Positions 11,298 to 23,361 of a stretch of DNA of 64,000 nt are shown here, piece after piece. The notes under the pieces are model-generated. The model ran no database searches. It saw nothing but the letters and a program-made list of their open reading frames with translations, and was not told the DNA's origin. Within the stretch, counting starts at the first letter, position 1. Each line of letters starts with the position of its first letter. The position numbers and the translations under genes are program-made. The stretch is from Pelobates cultripes (Eukaryota > Chordata > Amphibia > Anura > Pelobatidae). The DNA lies in NCBI GenBank assembly GCA_933207985.1, contig OW240915.1:269554120-269618119 (forward strand), read 5' to 3'.

Positions 11298-14200
11298 GTA
11301 TGCATATAAATATTTTTTTTTTATGAACATGTACATCTTAATTGCTGTTACAGTTACACTCTAATTATTATAGGCCAAATGTATGCTATAAAAATGTAAC
11401 TTGAACAATTCAGCAGCCAAAAATTAAGAAATAGATAAATATGCAAATAGCCTAGGTCAGGGGTCAAGCAACCTATGGCATGTGTTCCATACAACACTCT
11501 AGGTTGCCAGAGTCAAACAAGCTCTGGCCTATCAGGAGTTCCAGCGGGACTTGAGGTATCTGCTAATGCAAACAGAGTGGTGATTGCCGAAGGTGAGGGA
11601 CAATCTTTAATATACACATTGCAGTACTTCCTCACAGTACATGTGAACGGGAATCCGCACTGGAGTAGAGATGACCCACAGCAGTTATCGCAGCCAGGGC
11701 CAGATTAAGAGCCCAGTGGGCCTGGTGCTGACAATTAAGATGGGCCTAATTACAGAATCCTATCGACCAAAAACACTAAAACAGTCATACCTCCCAAGCG
11801 TCATGTCTCTGATAGAGATGGTGTTGGAGGGAAACTCAAAGGATGCAGCTATAAGACAAAACACATACTCTATGCTAATCGCTCTCTAATTTATGCTTTC
11901 AACTTTGAAGTAAATCCATACCCCCTAACAGCAGCGTCCAGTGAAGCAGGAAGTCAATGGGTGGGGTAAAAGGGTGGGCCACTGACACAAATCACGTGAC
12001 CAGAACTGCCAAAAGGGGCGAACATGCCCAAAAAGGGGGCATGTCTGTCCAAAGAATTGGAAGGCCAGCCTGGCATCAGTGTCCCTATGTATCAAAGTGT
12101 CAGTGTCCCCATGTCGTCCAGTCCACTAGTCTCCCAGGGTCTCAGTGTCCTCATTTTTCTCCATGTCCCCATGTTTCAGTGTTTCCTGTGTCACTAGGAT
12201 ACTAGGGGACACAGTGAGACATGTGGACACAGTGAGACACCAGGGGACACAGACACTTGGGGACACTGACACTTGGGGCACTGGGAGACATGGGGACACA
12301 TACACTAGCGACACAGAGACATGGGGACACAGACACTGGGAGACATGGGGACACTGAGACACTAGGGACACTGGATGGGAGGCATGGGGACACTGAGACA
12401 CTTGGGGATACTGAGACATGGGGGAACTTGTGGACATAGACATGGGGACACTGAAAAAATTGGGGGACACTGAGACACTAGGGACAATGGCTGGGAGACA
12501 GAGGGACAATGGGAGACATGGGAACACTGAAAAACTTTGGGACACTGGGAGACATGGGGCACTAGTGGATACAGACATGGGGACACTGGGAGACCTGGGG
12601 ACACAGACACTAGGGACATGGAGACACAGACACTGGGAGACTAGAGGCCACTGGGAGACATGGGGACACTGAGACACTAGGGACACTGGCTGGGAAGCAT
12701 GGGGACACAGACACTTGGGGATATTGAGACATGGGGGAACTTGTGGACATAGACATGGGGACACTGGGAGACATGTGGGCACTGAAATAATTGGGGACAC
12801 TGAGACACTAGGGACACTGGCTGGGAGACAGAGGGACAATGGGAGACATGGGAACACTGAAAAACTTTGGGACACTGGGAGACATGGGGCACTAGTGGAT
12901 ACAGACATGGGGACACTGGGAAACCTGGGGACACAGACACTAGGGACACAGAGACATGGAGACACAGACACTGGGAGACTAGAGGCCACTGGGAGACATG
13001 GGGACACTGAGACACTAGGGACACTGGCTGGGAGGCATGGGGACACAGACACTTGGGGATATTGAGACATGGGGGAACTTGTGGACATAGACATGGGGAC
13101 ACTGGGAGACATGGGGACACTGAAATAATTGGGGACACTGAGACACTAGGGACACTGGCTGGGAGACATGTGGACACTGGTAGACAGATATTTGGGGACA
13201 CTGGGAGACATGGGGACACTGAGACACTAGGGACACTGAGACACTAGGGACACTGAGAGACATGGGGACACAGACACCGGGAGACTAGGGGACACTGGGA
13301 GCCGTGGGGACACTGAGACACTAGGGACATTGGCTGGGAGACATGGGGACACTGAAAACCTTTGGGACACTGGGAGACATAGGGACACTGAGACACTAGG
13401 GACACTGGCTATGAGATATAGGGACACTTGGAGACTTGGGGACACTGAGACACTAGGGACACTGACTGGGAGACATGTGGACACTGGGAGACAGATATTT
13501 GGGGACACTGGGAGACATGGGGACAATGAGACACTAGGGACACTGAGAGACATGGGGACACAGACTTTGGGAGACTAGGGGACAATGGGAGCCATGGTGA
13601 CACTGAGACACTAGGGACATTGACTGGGAGACACGGGGACACTGTGAGACATAGAGACACAGTGTCCCCATGTCCCATTGTGTCTCCCTATGTCTCACAG
13701 CATTTCATAGTGTCTCAGTGTCCCCTAGTGTCTCAGTATCCCCATGTTTTCTGAGCTGTAGTCTGTCTCTGCAGGCTGGGAGCTGCTGTCTGAACTCTTT
13801 GTGCTGTGTAGCTGCTCCCCAGCGGATCAGTGAGTAGAGAGGGGCAGGGAGGGATATGCTGTAACTTCCTATCCCTGCCTCTCTCCACACACACAGTGAC
13901 CCCTGCTGGCTGTTGCTGGTATTGTAGAGTAATCTCCATTTATACTGAGAAAAATATCTGCCTCAAATACCGGCTGTGCTAGTAAAATACCAGTCAGGTG
14001 GCAAACCTAACAGTACTGTGTTTAAAAAAAAAAAAAAAAAAAAAATTAAAAAATGGGCCTATTGCCTGGGCCTGGAGCTGCAGCTCCATCAGCCCCTATG
14101 TTAATCCGGCCCTGATCGCAGCTCCTGGCCTTGACCTGCAACTGGCTACTGCTAGATGTACACAGATAGATTTACGCAGAGCTGCAGAAAAAGCCGCAGC

Positions 14201-17200
14201 CTCATATAAATAATACAAACAGCCCACACACAAACTCAACACCACTGATACACAAATCCACATACACCCCCTCCCCATAAGCAGCCACACATGCAATACT
14301 GCAAGTATCAACACACATACACACACCACCAAACACACTCTGTGACGTATTCACACGTTTCCCCTTGAAGAGCTCGGTAGTGGCAAAACGCACTTTGGGG
14401 CTTCTTATTGTGTACAGCGCTTTAGAGACCAGTAATGATGTTTGTTTATTTTAACCTATTTCACTAATAGATGGATCTCTAGCACACAACCTATGTTTTT
14501 CTAATTTAGTATTGTCGGCTGATCTTCAATGTTTCATTATGTGTATATAATACATCGTTTAGGCTACTGGTGCTTGGGCTTTCAGAGAGGGACCCTCTTT
14601 AAGTTCTACTCTTTGCCAAAAACCTATTTATATAAAAAGAGACAAAAAGAAAAAAAGAATTAAAAAAAACAAACAAAAAACAACAAAAAAACTGCCAGGT
14701 ATTAATGTTGCTACCTTTTTTAAGGTAACTGTGGTAACACTCAAGGAGTGGTTTAGCTGACTGTGTGTGTTGGACTTGGATAGCATGTGTTAATACATTC
14801 ACCACTTATATGGTTTTGATCATTGTGATATAGTTAATATTGAGACAAGGGCAAACAAACCTTCAAATATAACCCCATGGAAACCTATTGTTATAGATTC
14901 AAATGCTAAATTATTTGCAGCAATCTATGCTTTGAACTGTATTTTTTTACATGGCAATCTCTCTGGGATTTAGAGCATTAACCTTGTGTGTTACTGGTTT
15001 TCACATTATGTTAACATTATGTAAGTCCTTCTCGACAAGGGTTCGGAAACTCCTCTCTCCCCCCCCCCGGTTTCTCATGAAAGGGTTTGAAGGAGAACTG
15101 TCCCTTTTACTGATCATGATAATACATTATCCCAAGCCCCAGTAAACACTACTGAACCATTTTCAAGTGTAGTGGTATGTTAGGAGGATGTATAAAACAC
15201 ATATGCAGTACTTGCCAGTCGTAATATCTTCCCGTGATTTTTCTGAAATTCCTTTTGTGGTGCCACATTTAGGGCCTATGTGCACAGTCTTTGGAGTCAA
15301 GGTAATTAGCTTAGCATATTGTCTAAACTGAACAAATAAAAAGTGTTTAGGGTTTAGGTATATCATGTATTTTTCTTTTAAATTCATTTATTTAATTTAT
15401 TAGGATTTGTGTGTAGTAATTACCAATATATATGCTGGCATAACTTTTTAGAATACAATGTAATCTTTTTTTTTCGTCCCTGCCTGCGTTTTTTTGTTTT
15501 TTTTTTCTTTATAGAGCAAGAGGGCTGAAACAACAACTGTGCAACCAAACAATCCACAAGTTTATATGGCTAAAGAAAACGTCCCACCAAACTGGCAGCA
15601 ACAGAGAGAAGCTTTCCAAATGAAGGAAGCAGGAGGCAAGTTTCAAACCATCTGCAATCTGTGTCTAGGAAGTGGAGAACCATATAATTTTTTTATTATA
15701 TTCATATACGAATAAATTCATGTAGAGTATGCCTCTTCTTGGGTGGTGTGATAATCATAGTGGGCTGTTATTTTGCCAAGGATTTAAACTTGATCCGTCA
15801 TGTATTGCAGGCTTTGTATACATAGGGCTATCATTAGCATAATCTCCCAGTCTTCCTTCACTTTATGTACTGCCAGGAAAAATTTCACAGCTGTAGATGA
15901 TGTGGATCAGGATGGAGGAACATGTTTGTACCAGCCAACAAATCTATAGATAATAAATATACTTTTCTATTTAAACTGCAATTAGCTTGCAGCATGCGCA
16001 CACACACACACACACACACACAAAGAAGGCATGCGTATGAAATATTTGAATAAGCAGGGTAATGATTCCTCTCAAGGTTTGCATATTTTGTTAAATCTGT
16101 AAGGGAGAATGTTGCAATAAAATGACCGTTTGTTTGTTTTGTATACTCTTAAACCATTCAGACTCTGGCTATGGCTCAAGTCTGCCTCTTGGGGAAGAGT
16201 ATGAAAGGAAGAAGCATAAGCTTATTGAAGAACTGCGTCTGGATTACCGGCGATACCTCAGTCAGGTAGGGTGGTCATTCCTGGTTTGTGTCCAGCTGAG
16301 CTATGGCTGAGCTTGGTGATTTTAGCCATCATTTTGCAATTCTGTTTTAAATTCTTTTCCATTATTATCTATATATTTTTTCTCCCTTTTTGGACTGGTG
16401 CTATTAAATACAAATGTTTAGGTGTATTATTATTTTATTAAAGAGACACTATAGTCACCAAACCAACTTTAGCTTAATGAAGCAGTTTTGGTGTATAGAT
16501 CATGCCCCTGCAGTCTCACTGCTCGATTCTCTGCCATTTAGGAGGTAACTCACTTTGTTTATAAAGCCCTAGTCAAACCTCCGTGCATGTGACTCACACA
16601 GCCTTCCTAAACACTTCCTGTAAAGAGTCATCTAATATTTATACTTCCTTTATTGCACACTATTTTTTTTTATTTAGCATTTCGCATATCCTGCACCGTT
16701 AATAGCTTGCTAGATGACCAGGAGCCTCCTGTATGTAATTAAAGTTAAATTTTACAGCTGATTGAAAATAAAACAATTTTTGTTTCCATACAGGTGTGGT
16801 TAGGGCTGCATAAACATAAAAATAAGTGATTTAACTCCTAAACGGCAGAGAGTTGAGCAGTGAAACTTCAGAGGCATGATCTAAACACAAAAAACAACTT
16901 CATTAAGCTATAGTTGTTTAGGTGACTATACGGTCCCTTTAATCTCCCTGGTTATGAACTTATATTTGTATAAGTTGTCCTTCTTTCACACCTCGCCAGC
17001 CAATGTTATTCTAAGCGTGGAATTATTTGAAGAAATAAAAAATCCTTTTCTATTTGTGTAATAGTCTACTGTGTCTTCCTGACTTCTAGGGTAATGCTCA
17101 GGCTAAACGAAAGGTAGGGAAGCTGTTATTCATGATTTATGCTACAGTGTATGTGAGTCTGCACACTCAGCAATGTCTTTATAAACTTGTGATCTCATTT

Positions 17201-19042
17201 AATTGCAGATACAACCTAACTAATCATGTCACAAACATCTTCAGCTCTACAGCTTTTTACACCTGCTATGCTTTGCCAGTTTACTAGGATGCTGCATTAA
17301 TTAAACAATACCTGCATTAAATATTAATTGGTGTCCAAATTGTGCTTTGTGATTGTTTTGTGCGTGCTTTAAATCTGTCACGCTACATGCTTGTGCTCGG
17401 CTGGATTATAGTACATCTTTCATACCATCACATCTTTCAAAATACTTTAATTATAATTTTAGCAAGGTGCAAATGTCTCTTCATGTTGCTGCAAGGAATC
17501 TCGATTTGCTGGTTACCCATATTGCTATGTGTTTATCACCAAACTGTTTACTGCTGGAAATGTTTAAGCATATACATTACAAGAGTTGAACAATAATAAC
17601 AGATACTATAAATGCACATCTTCCTGATACTTCTCTTCAGTGAGCGTGAAGAGGAAATTAGGTAGACAATATCTGGGGCTTTAGTCTCTATTGTTTTAGG
17701 AGGGGAGGGGGCAAGAGAAAAAGGCACCAGACAGCACCAACCTTTCTTGTTGTCTCTTGGCAAACTATAATCATGCAGGCAGGATTCACAAATATATGGC
17801 ATCATGTCCCAGCATACAGAGAGCATAATAGTGGTTTGTGCTGTCCACTGCATATCAATGCTTCTGCTCTAGGCACCTGGGTTAAGCTCCTGCTGTATTC
17901 TCACCAAGAGTAGAGATTCTTGTAGAAGATGTTGCAAATCACTTGAACATGTTTTCTAGGTAACTGGGTTTTATCTACACATTTGCGACAGCCGTACACC
18001 GCTATTGCTGGGATAATAGGGATATCTCAATTAAAGTGTGTGTGTGTGTGTGTAGGTCTTCCCTTGAATAATTATTTAGTGATACAAGTACACTAGAAAA
18101 CTGTATGAAATCATACTGCTAGTTTCTTCTGTTAAATATCTAATTTCACAAATAATGTTAGTGTTCCAAGGTTCAATTTCAGATTTGAATTTAAATAGAA
18201 CAACTCTCTTTTAAACGGGAAAAAAATGCCTTTTTGTTATAATGGATTAAATCTAATAATAGTTATCTTGGAGCAATACAATTAATGTTTAGAAACTGTA
18301 ATAAACACTTTTTTCTGTTTTGTTTAGAAAAATTTGAGACATACAGGGGAGATTGACCATACTACTCAAGGTTTGTCTCTTCCAATTGGAGAGCGACTGT
18401 CAGGCAAGGTATGGCCATTCATTAAATATCTAGCTCATTGTTACCCATTCATTTCATGTACTGATTACACAGTGTGGAAAATAGTTCCTGTGATGATTTT
18501 TTGATTTGATTTTTTTTTACCACAGTTATATATATTTTTATTATTATAATAATGAATTTTTTTTAATGTATTTTGTTTTTGACATTTTGATGTACAGATC
18601 AGTAAGATAACTGATATTCATTATTTTCTTTTAAAAAAGGATAAACAAATGTTCAAAGCTACCACATGTTATAGTTCAAAGGTGGTCATACTAAGTCCTA
18701 ATAATCACAAAAGAAGTTGGACTGGGCACATGTAGATGGTGTTTAGGGAGATTATATTGGACAAAAATACAATGTTCTGGCTCCCACAGGAGCTAATAAA
18801 GCTTAAAAAAGGTTCCTGTAGGTACTGATGGATTGTATGGTTTTCCATTAAATCTGCCTAAACACCATCTATATGTGTCTGGTCCAAATTTCTTATATTC
18901 ATATGTTGGGAATGGCCCACCCTGGACTGGAGGCACTACAGATTGAACATTTATCAAGTGCCACTTTATGGATATTGAATAAAATAGAGCTCCGGCTGTA
19001 GTAGTACATAGTCTCCCTTGGATGCTTTGATAGATATATATA

Positions 19043-19077
<35 letters not shown>

Positions 19078-22000
19078 ATTGGTGTGTGTGTTTTAATCTT
19101 TAGAGTGCTGAAGGTTTGCAAAGCAAGATGTAAGGCTCACCTTTGGTACTCAGTGGATTAATATGTGACACACACAACTATCCATATATTTTCACCCACT
19201 TTAACCATATTTTTTTTTTCAAAACATATAGCTACCTACTTACATACAAACACACATACATTGACTTCATACATACAAACACATTTCGCTGTACAAAACA
19301 TTTAGCCAGTTACTCATGCCCACATACATACACCAATAGTCAATTAGTTACACATTCAAACTGATATACAACAGCACTGTCACTTGTAAGGTCTCTACAT
19401 ATTTTTTTATTTTTAGTTTTTACATAAAGACTCTCTTCAGGTGACATTCATCAAATGAGTAGTTTTTTTTAAAAAAATTTTTTACACTTTATTTTTTTAT
19501 AAACTGTTCAAATATTTGTTAATTGAAATGGCAAGGCCAGTAGAATCTTATTAAAGCAGCAACTTTTTACACATCTGTACTGTTTTCAGTGTGTATGTGA
19601 GATGTAGTTCCTTCTTTGTCTAATGTAAAAATCTATTTTTTTTTTTTTTTAATTTATTTTTTTGGGAAGATCACTAAATTCCAACACGGGTTTTATAGAT
19701 TATATCTATATGCATAAATCAAGCTGTAAATTTAATTCTCCCTGTCGTCTCTCTGCTCCTGTTGTGAGGAAAAAGAGACATTCTGCCCTTGATCATAGTC
19801 TTGTAAGAAAGTGCTGTCTTTGTTCCATGATAGCAGATATGACTTCTTGTGTCCCCTTGCTGTCCCATTCGGCATGCTGACTGACATCATTGGGCACAAG
19901 TGATATGTTGTTCGACCCTTTCTGGGCTGTGAGTAAATAAGCATGGTAAGGCTGGAAAGGGGTGAATGCAGAGACAACCCAAAACCTTGCTAACCGTAGG
20001 GATAGCTAGTTGTGCTTGTCAGGAGAGACGAAAAGATTTCAGGGACATAGTCACTGAGACATTTGCCAGTTCTCTGTTGCTTGGATTTTGTTAAGCCATG
20101 TTGTATTGAGCAATCTCTGTTCAAACCTCATGCCTACAGTATTTGTTCCTGTACATGGCAATACAGCCTCTCTCCCTTCTGAAAATCAAGTATATAGTTG
20201 GTTCACTTAACAAGCTCTGTTCCTAGGACATGCATCTAACCTGCAACATCGGAATCTGTTCTTGCTATAAAAATAGTAATGCTTTCGTAGTGAGTGATTT
20301 ATGCTGTTTTTGATTACTTTAGGAGAGATTGCGACTTGAGAGAAACCAGGAATACAACCAGTTCCTCAAGATGAAGGAAGATGAATATACTAGAATTAGG
20401 GCTGGAGCTCAACATGCGCAGGTACAACTCTCTGCAACTATATTGTAGTCTATTTACTAATAGTACAGAAAGAAACAATGTGTGTGAACACCCACCACAG
20501 TGTAATAAGTGCTTAATTTATATCAACAGAAAGGAACTTTCCTGTATAGGATAAGATTTCCAATAGTATCCCAAAAGACTTCCTCTTGTCTTCCACACAA
20601 CACAAGCAAAAAAAGGGGGATGATCTGCTGAACCAATCATAAATAAAACAACATAGCGTATAACTGTATGATGACAAATTGTAGCAGTTATATTCACAAA
20701 TGGCCACTCACACTTTTGCTGAAGTTTGCAAGCCTTGAATATTTTCCTTTTCAAAATATGAATTCCAAATCCTCTGTCTGGGTTAAAATCTCCATAGATA
20801 TATTGGCATATACGTGCTCAAGAAAGAAATGTATATAAAAGAATATAAGATGCACATTCAGAGTGAAGTACAAAAAAGTATTTAATAACTTACATCAAGA
20901 TATAAAATCATCAGTGTAGTCCCTCTATGTCACCACCAGGGGTCCTACGCGTTTCATCCAACCAAATAGGACTTCCTCAGGGACTTGTATGGTGTGTGAT
21001 CAACAGGTACAAATAAACAATGAACAATGATCTTTCCTGAGCACATACATGCCAATATATCTATGGAGATTTTAACCCAGACAGAGGATTTGGAATTCCT
21101 ATTTTGAAAAGGAAAATATTCAAGGCTTGCAAACTTCAGCAAAAGTGTGAGTGGCCATTTGTGAATATAACTGCTACAATTTGTCATCATACAGTTATAC
21201 GCTATGTTGTTTTATTTATGATTGGTTCAGCAGATCATCCCCCTTTTTTTGCTTGTATTTACTAATAGTATCCTTATTGTACAATTTTGACAGTTTCTTT
21301 GGATAAAGGCGATTTTGACTTCAAAACCATGATGGTTTTTTTTAAAGATTATTTTTAAAAATAATGTAATAATGCCTATGTATGCTTTTGCCAACTTGAA
21401 TCTATAGACTAACCATATGTTTAAAAAAACAAAAAACCTACAGATGAACAGCCCAGATGTAAAGGATTACATAACACCTGCCTTTGCGTGTGTTCATTTA
21501 ACCGTATTCTGTATTATGTCCAAACCCTTGTCTAAACGTCTCATATATTTGGTAGAATAGTAATGTGATTTGTATTTTGTAATTGTGTTAAAGGTGGTCC
21601 CTATCTTCCTGCAATCACATGAGAGCTTATAGGTTCTTCATACAAGAAAAGCTGGGCTATAGAAAGAAACGGCCAAGGAGTTCATAAAGTTAATGTAAAA
21701 CTTATTCCTAAATTAGTCTGCATAGATCAATTGATTGTTAATAGAGAAAGGACCTTTTTAATAGAGTTGGATCAAATCATGTTTAATGCGTTGTAAGGAG
21801 AAAATAAATACCCAATTGTATATACAGCCATGAAGGCAGAACAGTAATTTAACAGACTCTACTCCAAACCCTGAAGAGATGCTAATACCTTACTAACCAA
21901 GCATGGTTTATATTACATTTTTTTTCTGTATAGTTATATTCTTTAAGTTCATTTATTTTTCTTACTTTTTTTTCTTTCTCTTTAAAATCACTGCAGATTG

Positions 22001-23321
22001 AGAAATCTGTTGTGAAAAGCAGAGTAAACCCAGAACCATACACATCAGTACAGATGTCCCACAGAGATCAGGAGGTTAAGAAAGATGCTTATAGCTCAAT
22101 GGAGGCTTATGAGGCGCTCCTCAACAAGAGAAGATCAGAAGAAGATAGGTACCGCAAGGTAGACTTTGAAAGTGAAGATGGACGAGGCAAAATACAGAAG
22201 GAAGAAGTTGGATATAAAAATTACAATAGATCTGATTTGGATGCTGATATAGTGACTAGACCTCCTAATAATATGTCAGACTTGGATACGGGAAGACCAC
22301 AGAGATTGTATTTGGACAAGAACACCAGCGGAGATAATAACCTGAGATATGAAATAGAGCCACATAACCAACGATCAGTGAGATACAGCCACCCCAATGA
22401 GAGGTACTTACAGTGCACAATAAGCAAGTATTTAATTTTGATCCATATACATATGATAGTTGTAGTCTTATCTTAGTTTCACGATCAGAGGATTTATCAC
22501 ACATTCTCAGGGTTACACAGTCTTGAGCCTATGATACACAATTCTCCAAAAAAACATTATTCTTAATATACCGATAGTGCTCTCATACCTCAGTCACGCT
22601 GTAGATTGTAAATCTGATTTAAAAAAAAGAAATTTAATGTTTTTGTTTCTTTCATACCACTCCAAAGACACTGTTTAAACGTCTAGGTTCCTTATAGTTT
22701 GAAAATTTTCCATCTGCTTAGGGTAGGCTTACATCCTGTTTTTTTTTTTTTTTTTTAACTAGAAGGTCACAGGTGAAGTCCTCACCAGTTTTCACTTAGA
22801 CTGTTACAGTTTGCGTAAAGAAGAACAGTATGTGGGTGCTGTGCAGGGCAGTCTATAATATGATTAGGACCCTGTGCCAGTGGTGTATCCTGGTTTTGTG
22901 CTGCCCTAGGCAGGACAAAACTCAGACACCACCCCCACCCAACCCTTCCCCCTGCTCCGCCTTCTAAATACACACACACACATTCAATGACAGATAAGCG
23001 TACACTAGCTAACAGAAACACACAGAAACACACACTCGCTAACAAAAACACAGACAGACGCGCGCTCACAGACAGACGCGCGCTCACAGACAGACGCGCG
23101 CTCACAGACAGACGCGCGCTCACAGACGCGCTCACAGACAGACGCGCGCTCACAGACAGACGCGCGCTCACAGACNNNNNNNNNNNNNNNNNNNNNNNNN
23201 NNNNNNNNNNNNNNNNNNNNNNNNNNNNNNNNNNNNNNNNNNNNNNNNNNNNNNNNNNNNNNNNNNNNNNNNNNNCACGCTGGCTGACACACACACACAC
23301 ACACACACAGACACGCTGGCT

Positions 23322-23361
<40 letters not shown>

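Larger units (their letters stand above)
16946..20322. other. Introns 4 and 5, no further genes seen
   Basis: Outside exons 4 and 5 this is AT-rich intron. Noted: a (TG)n run at 18038-18054, an inverted pair (TAGATGGTGTTTAG at about 18734 and its complement at about 18858) suggestive of a degraded MITE, and TG/TATG microsatellites at about 19038-19092. Confidence 0.5.

Noticed and set aside
12126..13219. Long minus-strand open frames (328 and 180 codons) rich in SVSPCLPVS repeats, and matching plus-strand frames
   Set aside because: They are translations of an 18-bp-type minisatellite without stop codons in several frames; no start context, splice context or protein family.
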